64,000 nt of DNA from Chrysomallon squamiferum (GCA_012295275.1 CM022673.1:19459810-19523809), one strand, 5' to 3'. Shown: positions 1-14,082, numbered from the stretch's first letter. The notes: generated by a model not told the origin, from the letters alone. A program made the numbers and translations.

Positions 1-799
1 ATCTATATTGTGGCTAAACAAAAAAGATTACACCTTTGAAACTTTTATATGTTTTAGTTAACATGAGGGAGATTAAATTTCAAGAAAGGTCATCTCAAGG
101 TCACATGATCCACAAGGTCAGTTTGAAGATCATAACAAAGGTAAACAGATCAGTGTACTCCAAACTGACCAATAATTTGGTATCCTTGTTATATTGCCTT
201 TTCAACAGTACCATTTTTATGAAATTGACCCAGTAGTTCCTGAGATATGAGGGTTCAAAGGTTGGTGGCCAAAAATCTCAAAATTTGGTGGATATATCTC
301 CCACACCACTGGTCCGATTTGGTGCTGTGGGATCCCAATCAATGAGTATGCCAAGTTTCATAAAAATCTGAGACAGTCAGGTTTAAAATATTATTTTGGG
401 GGGTGATTTACACTGAATAACCCTAATGTATCATTCAATACATATACTTTATGGCATTTGTTTACATTGTCTGTATATTGTTATTACATTATTACATTTA
501 CATTCACAATTTCCAGATAAGTGCTTCTACCTATTAGTCCTTGATATTGAAGGTTCTCTAGAATACATTGTGATATTCATCACAATTTCATTTTTACTAG
601 CAAAATGCTTACACAAGTCTTCATGATATAGTGCACATCTAAAAACTGCATTTTCAGGAGGGTTTTTTATGTTTATTATCATATGCTATAAAGTTTACCT
701 GTAAATTTAATGATTATTTTTATTTTCATAGTGGACCAAATTCCAACCACTGCTGCTGCAATCAGTGTATAAGGCAAAAAATAGAAATATAACAATTCT
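1..799. other. Upstream sequence without a recognised gene
   Basis: No coding exon with supporting homology is visible here. The first 430 bases are less AT-biased than the rest and carry scattered short open frames on the + strand, but nothing I recognise. A plausible splice acceptor (pyrimidine-rich run ending in TTTCATAG at about 730) lies just before the first coding exon of the CARD/LRR gene. The 5' untranslated region of that gene may therefore begin in an exon left of the window or within these bases. Confidence 0.4.
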
Positions 800-835
800 A
801 TGATACAGTTTGGAACAAGAGGTGAAGAAAACAAC

Positions 836-3767
836 ATGGCATCAGACAAATTAAAACATATGTCACCAAATGAACGTTTTTATCAAAGGATAAAGAAACC
901 TTTTGTAGAAACAGTGAATCCAAGACATCTTTTACCATATCTATCCCTTAGCATACCTGATGAGGTGGGTGGTTTTACAGCTAATTTTTATTTTTTATTA
1001 TTATTTTTATTTGTTTGGGTTGTTTTGGTGGGGTTTTTTTTATGATTATTTAAAGAATTTAATACACACAGATAGAAGGTATATGGAAGAAAATGTGATA
1101 TTCTGCAGGTGGTAACACCCATAGATAAGACATTACATAAAACAAAAAAGCTTAATATCTTGTTCAAAAATCTGTTTCGAAAAACCTGTTTTTAGCAGAT
1201 TATGTTTTAAAGGATTTTCTAATGTCATAGAATGGAACGGTATATAATCTGTTGCTAATAATGAAATAAAGTTTTGTGCAGTACATACAAAGCATCCTGT
1301 AAAGGTTACTAAATGACATCATTTAGACATACAAAAAATATATAATAATAATAATAAATAAAGAAAATAAAGAAAGAAACATAGTTTGGTAAATCCTAGG
1401 AAGCAAAAGTGAGTTTTCTTATAGGATGACATTAATCAGTGTTAGCATATTTGGCCTCTGTTAAAACAGTTAGTTTTCAAAATGGTTTAGACCAAGGACA
1501 AGATTATTTAATAAGCAATAACAATAACATACAATTATTTAAAAATTTAGTAAATATATAAGCCACTATTCTCTTGACTTCTGAAAAGTGACTGAAATGG
1601 TTCTATATCTGTAACAGGGTTAATTAGTAATTTGTTTTGTTAGGTACTGTATGAAGTTAGTTTTTGTTTTTGGTTTATCATAAGTTAGATTATATGGGAA
1701 GTTTATATCAGATTTGACAGAAATTAAATTTGAAAATTTTTAATTCTGAAAAGGAAATAATAAGTCTCACAAATGTGAAATGGCAATTTATGGCACAGCT
1801 TATATGACAGTTTTTATTATAAAATCAGGAAGAGGTTGAAGCCTGTCAGGATACAAAAGGACAAACAAATGCAGCAGCTATCCTCCTGCGAAAACTTTAT
1901 TATTATCCTGGTTGGATTGATGGATTAATTAAAGTCTTGAAATACAAAGAAGTTGGGCTGACTCACCTAGCTGATGAATGTGAAAAGTGTAAATGTATGT
2001 ATTATAACTTCGGTTGAATTATTTGAAACATTCCAGAACTATTTGCTAAGTCACTTTTAATGATATAATATTAAAACAGCTGATACTTTTATTAAAATAT
2101 ATTTATAAATATGATAATATTTTTAATAATAATAATTTTTTTATTATTATTATTCATTTCTCCTATTTCGCCAATAAATTAATTCTGAATTAAATGTTGG
2201 ATTTTACGTTAGGATTGATCTGTTAAAATGAAGCCACATTTTAAGTGCATTAATTCATTTCTATTCATTTACCATTTCCATCCTCTTCTCACATTGTGAT
2301 AAAGTTAATCTCTTGCAGGTACTCTTGTGCTTACAGCCTACATGATAATGGATTGTAGAACCATGTTTTAGAGTTTTTGTATCAAAATTAAAACAATGAA
2401 TCTGTACAAAAATGTAAACTTTGTTAATCATCATAAAATTCAAAGTTTCACCAAGTTCACACTCATTGCTGTCTGTCACTTACTTGTAATGGCTGCTGAT
2501 CATTTAGATTATTTAAAAGGAAATGAATTTATTTTTTTCATTAGTTTCTGTTGATTTCATAGAAGACATTTATACTAACAACTACTATATATTTTGACCA
2601 GTTATAACTTGGCCCATTATCTGAATAAGATTAAAGAACCAAATCTGTGAAAGGCTTATATGATCAATTACATAAACATATTTATTTATTATCTTCAATT
2701 CAGTAATAATTACTGTTTTGATGAACAGTCAGAAATTAAAATTAATTTTGGTTATAGATTTGAAGATGTTTTTTCCATTATTATTTGTAATGAGGAAGGG
2801 GGTTTCTTGTGAATTCTGTCAGTGATAGTAATCTTACAATGAAGACGAGCCTAAAACAAAATAGAATTTACGAATAGTATGTTGATAACATAAAAGTAAG
2901 TGATGAGTAATATGATGTCCATTAATGACATATAAATTTTCTGACTTAACTGATTAGCTCAAAACCAGTTTTAGAATAATGTTTTGTAAATTTTGGAAAA
3001 AAATTATTTTATATCTGAGCTAGTTTGTAGAAGAATCAAAAATGTTATTATAAAATGATTTTAATCCATCTCTAAATTTATTTAAATGTTCAACTAGATG
3101 TAATAAATAATAAGTTCATTCATCTGGGCCTGTCAATCTCATACTAACAGTTCCAAGCAGATTTACATTAAAATAGTTACTCTTACAAGATATGGCTGAT
3201 CGGCCAATATTCATATATACACACACAAACACATAATGAAATATATTGAAATCAAAATGTAATAACATCATATAAATATATAATGGTTTATTATGAATAA
3301 AATCAATAAATGTAGATCATAAACATATTCTATTCAACTTGTGCTCCACTCAGGCGGGCACATGCACAGAGAAGTTGCAGAGCAAAATAGCCACCACTCT
3401 AGTAGTCTCCACAGAACCTTGTGGTTTCCATCTTAAATTTTCGCAGTTTCCTAAGTAACACCATTCAAAGAAAACTAACATGAAAGGGATCAATTCATGT
3501 AACATTATATTTTTGTATTTTAATAATAATAATACAAAGAGACTAACCCATTAATTACCAAGGTTGATCGACATGAGTCATAAAATTTTACCATTACAAC
3601 TTTTATATTAATAATGAGCAAACAAAAATATTATTTCAATTTATTATAAAATAAAGTAGTCCTACCAGTCAATTTTGTATATATATAATTTTAAAAAAAA
3701 AGTAATAATAAAGGTATATGTCACAATTATGTGTATTTTGTCTTTCTAATTTCAAAATATTTTAATT

Positions 3768-3798
<31 letters not shown>

Positions 3799-4963
3799 AG
3801 AAAAAAGTATTATTAAGATGAGTTTATTTTTAAAGTTTAACATGAAAATTAAAAAAATTATTAGCTTTCCAAAATCATTTATAAAAAAATGTAAAATATT
3901 GACAACAATTCAATTATGGATAAGGAATGATCTGTTTATTCAAACTGTCAGTAATTTTCAGTTAAACAAGCATCCTTAATAAAGTTTTATAAAAACTGAA
4001 TGTGGTATCTGAAAAGATTTCTGGATTTTGATTGTGATGGCATCAAATCACATCTTAATTACTGTGTTACATCAGCAATGTTATTGTATTTGTTATATTT
4101 TGTTTTTATGTATGTATGTATGTATGTATTTTTTAAAATCTTTTTGCTCTCTGAATTATTTCAACTGAAATGCCATTAGGTATTAAACAGCCAGTTATAA
4201 GGAATTTGGAAGAGAAATATTTGTATTACACTAAAATAATTAGCTTACTCATTTCAGCTGAGATTTTGGCAGTGATAGAGGTAACTGGTGATGTTGATAT
4301 GAGACCTGGTGTTGAGAGTATGGAAATAGACACAGAAGACCCCCAAGTTGAAACTCAAATCAAATTGGCTGAATTCTTTCAGACAGTTTTAAATAATCTC
4401 ACACAGGAAGAACAGTTTTCACAGATTCTGTATCATTTAAATCAGGTAGGAAAATTGATTTTCTTTTTTCTTTTTTTGGGATAGGTAAATGAAGGACTTC
4501 ATATCAAAATAAAAGCATATCTACAACAACATGACAGTCACAGCATGTGATTATTCGTTAATTTCATCTTTATGTTGTTACACACTCCCGTACTTTGGAC
4601 TTTTAATAAACTGACTCTAGTCTAACAGGTAACACAATCATAACATAACAAACAAATATTGTTAATTTATATTGTCACCAAAAGATTAAACAGTTCATGC
4701 TCTCTTTCATAACTGTGTAAATATTTGGGTTGGAGTCACTTGAGGCCTTGTATCATTATCCTTATATAACAAAATTTATTACTAACCAGCAGAGCTTTAT
4801 TCACAAAATTATTTTGTGAATCAAGAATGGCCCTTTCTGTATTTACTGCTTTCAAAGATTTTTTTTATTTGATCAGTTTTTGTTCTTCATAATAATTTGG
4901 AATTTGGGGTTTTATTTATTTATACTTTTTTATTATTTTTATTTTTGTTATTTTTGTTATTTT

Positions 4964-4998
<35 letters not shown>

Positions 4999-7900
4999 TT
5001 TTTTATTAAATCCCCAAAACACTAAATAATTTTTGTTATTATTATTATTATTTCTTTGTAATGTGAATGATGTTTGTAGATTTTCATTTTTCTGGATTTT
5101 TTTGGTAGGAAAAATGTTTCAGTGACTTTTCAGAATTTTGTACATGTACTCAATAAATTGGAAAATATATACTGGAGGAATGTTTTTAACAAAATTTAAA
5201 TTTCTTTTCAGATATCAAAAATGATATGTGTTGAAGCACAACCAGGATGTATCGAACTTCTTCTAAGACTTGATAATCTCAACGATCTGTATGTCTTTCA
5301 AGAATACTATAAAGGAGGTGCTCTCCAAGATGCTTTAGAAAAAGATATTTTAACACCAGAACAGACTTATAAAATTAAGACAGCTGCAGAAAACTTTGGA
5401 TTAAAGATAAAATCCTTGAACATTTGTCTTTCAATAAAAGAAGAGGAAATTGAAAACTGTTTCAGATATCTGAAAGATAAAGGTAAATTTTCAAAAAAAA
5501 ATTGAGTTTAAAAACATGTTGTGAAAGCCTTCTGCCTTGTTAGATCAATACTGCATATTGTTTTGTTCCAGGACACATTTCCTTTATTTATGAAGAGAAA
5601 AATTCCATCTTAATGTCTTAATCTTGCTAATTATTATACATCGACTAACTATATCACATAAGAAGGTCAGAATAGTAGCTGGAGGAGTCATGGTGAGAAT
5701 TAAGACCTGGGCGACACTTAAAAGGCAGCACTTTTGGGTTGTTGTTACAAGCCTTTATATGGTGCTTGTCTTTCTGACTGAGCAACCTAAAAATTAATAT
5801 TTCCGGTTTTCTAATTTATGCCTCCTAAATATATTCTATCATCTAGATCTTTTCATTGAAAGTAAACTGACTATATTCAAAATACAAAATAGAGAACAAA
5901 AATGTTTTCTTTTGTGACTTGTACAGTCATCATATTGTTTTCAGAAAAAACAGTTTTCTTACCTCTTTTAAGCAGAACATTATCAGATACCTGTCAACTA
6001 TAAATCCTTTTATAATACCAACAATATATAAATATATAAATCATCTGTCTCATAATGAAATTGCCTATCTATTTTGCAGATATCTTTAGCTATTTTATAT
6101 TTTTAGAGAAGAAATAAAAAATCAGTTTTAACCCTTAAATTCATAAAAAATCATGTTTTAAACATAAATGAATTGTTTATTTTCTTTCAGTCATATTAAC
6201 TTATCATCTCCCAGTTGCTTGTTTATGTTACTGTATACCCATTAATAAGTGATGTTTACATAAATCTTGTGACAATACCAATGTAAACTAGTAATCTATA
6301 AGTTGGCCATGAAGGGATAAGATTCAGTTGTTTTGTAATGATACTATTTATTATCAACTTTGTTAATCAACTTTGCTGATTGGTTTTCAAGAACAAAATA
6401 ATAATTTAGAAGTATAAGAAATTTAGTTCTTTATCAAATATTTTTGGCAGAGTAACTCTACAAAATATTTACAAAATAATCAGTGGCTTAATGTCTTTTA
6501 TAGACATGCTGAAAGTTAAAAATTCTTATACAGTTTTGGTAAGGGATAAAGAATGAGTACATTTTAGATAATTTGTTCAAGGATTAATATAATTTAAAAC
6601 TGTATTTAATCCATTTTAGAACTAAATGATAATGTAGCTACTGAATTAGTACACTTTTTTTTCAAGCGTATATATGTGTATGCATGTGTGCTAGCTACAT
6701 ATATTACAAATTGTATATTTTATTTGGTCTAGGTCTAAATGAAAACGGTAAGTGTGTGAATGGTACCATTAATAGCAAAAATAATTTGATTCTAACTAAA
6801 ATATATATGATCAACATTAGTCTTAGATCAGCCTCTGAGCCTTCGGCTTACTTCATAAAAAGTTGTGTTAGAGGTGTTTTTACTGAGGTTTCACAAAATA
6901 GTCTTACATAAAAATAAAGTTTGAATGACATAAATTTTTCTTAGGACAGTTTAACTCAAAACATTAATTAAGTAATTTATTTTTTTGTTTGTTTTGTATA
7001 CAATGAATACACTATCCTTTTGAGAAAAAGACTAAGAACTAACTAGGACTTCATGCAAAAAACAAAAAAAAAGTTATAAAAAAACAAAATAATACAAGCA
7101 GCACATACTCTGGCAAAATTCAAACTCTTACTATTGACACACATCATACAACTAATACTCAAAACTATAAAATTATATTCAAGTATAGCTTATTTCTTCT
7201 TTAAATTCTGAAATATAGTAAAATTTACTACTGTGGCAATAAAATAATTTTTGTTATTATTTGCAGTATTTTAAAATCTTTATTGCCCAGAATTACTGAA
7301 GTGTTATGATACAATTTTTCATTTATTTCATCATTATTTTGCAGAATCAACTCCAAGAAAAACATTTTTGGAAGCATTGCTGTATCCTCTGCAGGATGAT
7401 ACAAAGAGGCATAGAGAAATACTTGAGAGTCAGCACCTTTGGCCACCAGTCTATCAAGAACTTTGGAAAAAAACTATTGACCCACAAAAAATTGAACAAA
7501 GAATGGTAAACTGTTCAGAAATTGCTGATCTGATTCAGTTTGTTCTTGATTTCATGGAAAACAAATTTGTTCTGAATGATACATTGTTAGAAGATATGAA
7601 AAATATTTGGCTTGCATTAGTTTGTAGTATTGAAAATGAAAAACAAATTGTTATAATATCAGATTATTACGGTTTGTCTAAAATATTTTTTGAGGAAAAC
7701 GTAGCTATGGAATTTTATACAAAGTATGGTTTAACTCTTGAGAGCAGACTTCAAAACAGTGTCCAAGATTTGGTCAAAAATGGAATTCTTAGACAGGTGT
7801 CAGAGACTGAAGATGGTTATGAATTTTCCAGCATACTTCTCAGGGATTTTGTTGCCTATAAAGTATGTTCTTCCCTTGGAAAACTAATTGGTTCATATTA

Positions 7901-9683
7901 TGATGGATTTAGATACATACTGCATACATACACTTTTCTTAGTGTAACAAGTCAAAAGGATGATATGATTGCTCCTTTCCTTTCAAAACTTGATTCCTTA
8001 CAGCAACTAAACTTGGTTGGCTTGGCCATATCATGGGATAAATTACATTCTGATAATCGTGGAATGGAGTTTGTGGAAAATGTACTGAAATTTGAGATTC
8101 TGGATCTCTGTGATAATAGTGTGGTAAAAAATATGAAATATTTCAGAAAACCTCTGAAAATGCTACACTCCTTTCAAGTTAAAGTCTGTCTTCCAGATCT
8201 GTCAGGTTCATTGGCTCATGTTGTTAATGAACTGATAAATAAGACATCAAGAGAGTCTATTACTATACCAGCTGAAGTTTCTTCTCTCTGTGTGGAAAAG
8301 TTTGAAGTCATTTTGAAAGTTCTAACAGTACTTGATTTTCACCCAAGTATACGTGAAGACAAAGAGAATAAAAATAACTTTCTTACTGATCAGGGTTTAT
8401 TTCTCGAACAAATTTCAAATACTGTAGATATGAATCAGTCATTTGAACTTATTTTTTCAAAGATCTCACTGTGTTATGACAAAATTGAAAAATTGTGCCT
8501 GTTTGTGCCATGTATGCAACATATCTCCAGATTTATTTTGAAGGAAACTAACCTGAAGAGATCAGAAGCCGAACATTTATTGTCACTGATGGATCCATCT
8601 GTGGTAAAGGGAATCTCTCTTTCTGGTTGCTCTTTAGAAATGTCATCTGGACCAATTGGTTTGTCCCAGTTTTCAAAACTGGAATTTCTTGATCTTGATC
8701 ATACAAACATGCAAGATGCTGGTATACTTTCTTTAGAAAAAGATCTCAAAGGTATTCACCAACTGAAGGAACTAAACATTAGTTATAATAACATCAGTAC
8801 TGTAGGACTTTTACAACTGTCATCATTTATAGTGGACAGCAAGCATCTGTTAACACTTCGCCTTCATGGCAATAGTTTTGGTGAAACTGGAGGGTTTATA
8901 CTTGGAGTTATCCTTTCCAGAATGAGCCAGCTGGAAATACTAAGTGTGAGGGATTGTAATCTTCAAGATATTGGTATGGTTCATCTGTCTTCATCCTTTT
9001 CTAATCAGACCTGTTTAAAGAGATTGTCTGTAAGGAACAACAACATCAAAGGAAGTATGTCTGTTGAAATATTTGAAAATTTGGCAAAATGTCAGTTCCT
9101 CTTGTTTATGGACTACAGTCAAAACATTATTATTCCCGATAGAGAAGAAGGAAAATCTGATTCTGACATGATCTCTAAAGCTGTACTCAAACTTCTAGCA
9201 GGCACCCATTTCTGGCATCATCTTAGTTTTTGGAATTGCAACATCAGCAAGTCAAATATTTTTGATAATCCTGCTCAGCTGAAACATCTTTATCAAATCA
9301 CCTTTTTATGTCTCCAAACAAATCATATAGATGATGCTATGGCTAAAAAAATATCTAGCTGCATTCATGAGTTTAGATTTCTTCAGGATCTTAATTTGCG
9401 GGATAATTCTATTGGTGATATTGGTGCTGTCTCTCTAGCTTCTGCCTTAATAAACCACAAATATCTGCACAGTCTGTGGCTTGACTGGAATGTCTTTGGT
9501 TATCAAGGTGCAGAAAAGTTAATAGAGCTGGCCTTAAATCTTCCAAATATTGTGGACTGCAAATTGGCCAACCACCATCTTGCACCTCCAGAGAAAAAAA
9601 GTCTTTTGGAAAAGGTTGGTACTGCAGTTGTTCGTGAAACTGTTCATGAAGTCAAAAGAGGGAAATTAACTATTTTACTCTAA
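836..9683 (+). CDS. CARD / TRADD-N-like / NACHT-less NLR-type LRR protein
   Basis: Five coding exons: 836-964, 1829-1994, 4258-4445, 5212-5482 and 7345-9683. All have GT-AG borders with matching phases (0,1,0,1), giving about 1,030 residues. The ATG at 836 has a better context (A at -3, G at +4) than the in-frame ATG at 800; an in-frame stop lies at 782. Residues about 8-95 resemble the first CARD of MDA5/RIG-I (LLPYL, a helix run AAILLRKL, then PGWIDGLIKVL and LTHLADE). Residues about 165-250 resemble the TRADD N-terminal domain (FQEYYKGGALQDALE followed by an Ile/Leu-rich strand and an EEEIENC helix). Residues about 310-450 look like NLR winged-helix/HD2 (LVKNGILRQ, then YEFSSILLRDFVAYKV). 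From about 690 to 1000 there are roughly eight or nine LRRs of the ribonuclease-inhibitor type (LKELNISYNNIS, LQDLNLRDNSIGDIG). No Walker A or B motif is present, and no exon that could carry NACHT lies between 5483 and 7344. Likely a cytosolic immune signalling protein; that role is inferred from domains. Additional upstream exons are possible. Confidence 0.82.
4963..5003. repeat. TTTA microsatellite in intron 3 of the CARD/LRR gene
   Basis: A run of about ten TTTA units in a T-rich stretch of intron, followed by a short ATT run near 5037-5052. No function suggested. Confidence 0.85.
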
Positions 9684-12377
9684 CTCCAATTTCTAATCCT
9701 CTGTTGCTGTTTTTGTTAAGATGTTCTTTTGGACCAAAGAAATAATGGTTTAAATACATTATTAATATGTCCATTTTTACTGCTGCACTGTAAACGATAC
9801 AAAAAGTGGTGAATACACTATAATTTAAACAAAATCACACACACACACACACAGGTTAGAGGAAATATACATTTCCAGGAAATTTAGGAAAATGTGTATG
9901 TCTGAGTCACTCATTCTGGTAAGAAAACCAATAGTAATGAAAGAGTAGTTTACATCACATCAAGCATACATTACCTGAGCATTTCCAGTAACTTCATTGG
10001 ATATAGTTGTAGAGTTGAACTTGCTGAATCAGTTGCATCTTCATCAGGAACTGGCAATAAACTAGCTACAAGTAGATAGTCCTCTGACAGCAACTGGTGG
10101 ACAATTTCAAGAGGGAGGCTAGATGATGAGAGACCAGTGTAGGCACCAGAACCCAACAATGCCACAAATGGGGAACACTTAATTATACTCAAAAAAGCGG
10201 AGTATTTTGAAACTGAACAAATTAGAGTCAATCAGTGCTTAATGTCAAAGTGTGCTTTTTCTATAGACCCTTGGTACTAAAAAAATTTAGTCTCTCATAT
10301 TAATTTTTTTTAACAAATTGGTACTTTACATTATATGCTACTCTTTGATTATTATTGGTTTACTCATTATGGCCCAAAAGAATGATTTCAGGAAATACAT
10401 GTAACTTGCAGATTTCACAAAGTAAGTGTAATTTCTAGAATTATGGGGAATTAAGTATATTTCCTGATATATATATTATGTAAAAGAAGAAGAAAATATG
10501 TTAACTATTTGTAATAAATGCCACTGTTTTGAATAACTGTTTTGCAGTATTGCTGAAGCTAAATGAGAACAAAATGCAGAAACAGATGTCTTGAACAGAA
10601 ATATAAAAATAAAATGACATAAAATATTTAAAGATTAAGAACTAAAACTTTAGTGACCAAGCAGATTCGTTTCATCTTATATATCATTTTTTGCTAGTAA
10701 TGTAAATTATCTGATTATTAGTCTTTATTTAAGGCATATTTTAGAGTTTCACACTGTAATTCATTACATGTATACTATTACTTTATAATTTTTTCACCAA
10801 AGCTTCTGTCGGTGATCACCTGTTGACTGGAGGGAATAATTATTTGTTTAATATTTTTTAATAGTTATTATTATTATTTAACAATAGTAGTTTTATGGTG
10901 TGGAGAATTCAGAACATTTATTTGTTTTTGTTTGTGTCTTTTTGTTGTTTTTGTTGTTGTTATATAATGATTTGAGTCCAATCAACCGTTAAGGATCATG
11001 TCAATTATTAGAACATCGGTTAATTACTCTGTGCAAGTCATTTCAAAATAATATTAAATTCTATCATAAAAAAATAACCACAGAAATTCTTTGTTACAAC
11101 ATCTAGCACAATTTTACAAAACAGATACTGTAGTTACAACATAGTGTTAGCAGCAAAATAAAATAATTTAAGGCTATAGTTTGATTGTTGATTTTATTTA
11201 ACTAAGAATGTCTATTAAAAATAAAATAAAGATGTATCTCAAAAGGTAAATAAGATATTTATGAACACAGATGGTATATTGTGTCTGTGAATGTATTCTA
11301 AAGGTTTTCATGTTTTTTTTTGTGTTTTTTGTGAATAACAAAAATAATGCTGAATTATTGTCCCATTTATTTTGATCATTAAGATTGGTGTGTTTTTGTA
11401 ATAATAATAATAATAATAATAATCCATGATTGTTGACCATTTACATTTTATTTTTTTATATATATATATAGTAGAAATGAAATCTCTGGTCTCCACAATC
11501 TAGTGAGAGGTTTCTTTTACATATTTCTTTCCACAATCATGAGAAATGTGTTGAAATTAGATTAAAATGCTGGCCATGATTACAGAAATAATTTAGTAGT
11601 TTTTACATGCACAGATAAAGTTCACTAAAAACCAGCTGCAGTGAAAAGATAGTATTAGGACAGTACATATACAATTTTTAACTTAGTGTTTTCAGTTACA
11701 AAAACAAGTTAAGTTATGGGATGAACTGTTGATGTTTAAAGCAGATTTTTAGAGTGGTTTAATAACAAAAGAAATATTTTTGGACAAATCAAAATACAGG
11801 AACTGTTCAGTACTGTTACTGCAAATTTCACTGCAGTGTGGTAATAACTATCTAATCTAAACAATCATGATCTAAGTAATAGTGATTGAACATGCATAAG
11901 AGTGGATTTCTAAACATGTTTAGTCTAATACATAATATGACACATTTCTTTGTATTACATTAAAACTATAATTAATCTTTTGTTGTTGTTATTTGGGATT
12001 TTGTTCAAGTTACTTTTTTTCTTTCTTTTTTTTTGGATAAACACAATGGTAGCAGTAAACATATTGATAATGATTTACCATAAAAAAAGAAAATACAGTT
12101 GATTGTTACTATTATTATTAATTATTTATTTGCTTGTTTATTTATCATTTTGTATGATTTTATTTTATTTATTTGTTTCTGCTTTAGAATTGGTGCTTTG
12201 TACTCTGGATGAAATATTCGATTTTATTTTTTAATGTAAAAAGGTAATTGCCAAAAACCCAAAATACATATATTCACTTTTTTCCACAAACACCAGTTTA
12301 ATTAAACACATTTATGATGCTTTAATCTGAAAATAAGAAAACATCGGGATACAAAATAGTAAATATATTGAATTTGT
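9684..12377. other. Convergent intergenic region
   Basis: Lies between the 3' ends of the + strand CARD/LRR gene and the - strand paralogue. It holds one coding-like segment on the - strand (9975-10212, listed separately), an AC run near 9838-9853, a TAA run near 11400-11423, and otherwise AT-rich sequence with no recognisable gene. Short tyrosine- and leucine-rich open frames at 11.2-11.5 kb are translations of the microsatellite. Confidence 0.6.
9975..10212 (-). pseudogene. Orphan coding-like exon or gene fragment
   Basis: A - strand segment of 238 bases with an acceptor-like border (TTTGTTCAG at the upstream side) and a good donor (CTCAG followed by GTAATG). The frame is open with a composition richer in G+C than its surroundings. 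The encoded peptide of about 79 residues contains SPFVALLGSGAY, LPLEIVHQLL and LQLYPMKLLEML, and looks like part of a helical cytosolic protein; I do not recognise the family. No partner exons with matching phase were found nearby. It could be a duplicated gene fragment, a relic, or a real exon of an antisense gene overlapping the CARD/LRR gene. Confidence 0.35.
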
Positions 12378-14047
12378 TTACATTAGGAAATTTGGAATGT
12401 CTCGAGGTTCAATCCTCATGCTTGTTGGATATTCTTTCTTTCTTAGTTCACGTTCATTTTCTATAGCTTCATGATAATAACCATAATATTCACCACGTGG
12501 AGCTCTGACAGGAGGAACCCAAACATCTTGTTTTGGCCAAGGATTTTCAAAAATCTTTCTGGGAGGCATTCCTGGTAAATCCCTTGTATATCCAAATAGT
12601 CTAAGCTGGGGAATTCCAGATGGCTTGATACCAATGTCCTTGTGGTACAGTCCTTGAAATAGGAAAAAACAATTATGAAAATGAAGATTGTTTATTTGTG
12701 CTTCTATAATTTTTTTCTGTGTATATTTATAGTTGCAGCCTTAAAAACTTTAAAAACAATTTTCCATAAATTAAAAATGGATTTATATAAATTGTGAAAC
12801 AAACATGGACCTATACAGATACAGGTTTCATAGAGAGATGGTCGTAATATTAGTTTTGAAAATTATCTCTGCAAAAATAAAAATTCTTATTACTGAACTA
12901 AAAAACTTAAGATATTATATTGAGCAATTATCCGTCTTTAGATCTGCCTGTTCCTGATCATTCAGCAAATTTTCTAGAACTTAATGTACCTTTTTGTGCT
13001 TTCTAACAATATCCACCATAAAGGGTTACAAATTATAGATGGCATTTTGGAAACAATATTAGAAAATGTAATACTACTTAATAACCTGGACATCTTTATC
13101 TCCATTTGTTTTAGGTAATAGCTTCTGTCAATAATTTCTTTTGATTAATATTAACATAATATCATAAATATGGTTTAATAACTGAAAATAAAAATATGTG
13201 CTGATCACTATATAGTAGCATATGATACCAAACAGACTGGTCTGTTGATTGCAATCATTAGTAATAATCATTAGTATTCAAGCACTTCAGTTAACTTCCC
13301 TGATCATAATATTAAAGCATTGCTGGATACTGAACCAGCAAAAATGTTTAATATATTTATTTTGTATCGAATTTTGTTTGTGTTATTTTTTTTAAAGTGA
13401 TAATCATTATCAATGTTTTGTCTGAGAATCTGCTTTTAATTGGAATTTATGGTTACAATTTGAAAATTACAATGTGGTGAAAATCTTAATGATGCTATTT
13501 TGTGACCATGGCATCAGATTCATTATGGCATTGTGATTTAAAAATAGTGATCGAAAAGATGGTTGTCACAGAGTTAAACATAACTAAAATGCCTATGAAT
13601 ACAGATCTGTGTATAGGTGAGCATGTGCATGAGTGTGCATGCATATGTGCATAAATAAAGTATGCTTCTCATTTAAAGGACTAATATGGTTGAAGGGTGT
13701 CCTTTGTTCCAAAATCTTTCAAAACACAAATGTTTTAAAAGAATAATATTTTTTATCACTGTAAATTTTCATACTAATAATATAAATAAATACATATACT
13801 CACCATTTATAAAATTAAATATTAAACTTTTGAGGTAATAGAATAAATCAGTACATTCTATCAATTACAAATTATAATCACTATGTCCCAAATATCTATA
13901 CTACCCACTCTTAACATAATCTACTGCACTGCATGAACTGTTAAGAAACTGTTTGCCATAATTGATTTAACTGGTTTATGTGTGCTATCCATATCAATGC
14001 CATTTTGTTTCTCTGTATTCCAAGTCACAAAATTCCATTTCCCTAAA

Positions 14048-14082
<35 letters not shown>

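Noticed and set aside
5483-7344. A hidden NACHT exon in intron 4 of the CARD/LRR gene
   Set aside because: No long open frame on the + strand, no GxxxxGK(S/T), and the flanking phases already match; the 75-residue frame at 6684 has no NACHT features.
11198-11496. Leu- and Tyr-rich open frames on the - strand
   Set aside because: Translations of a TAA microsatellite and AT-rich flanks.
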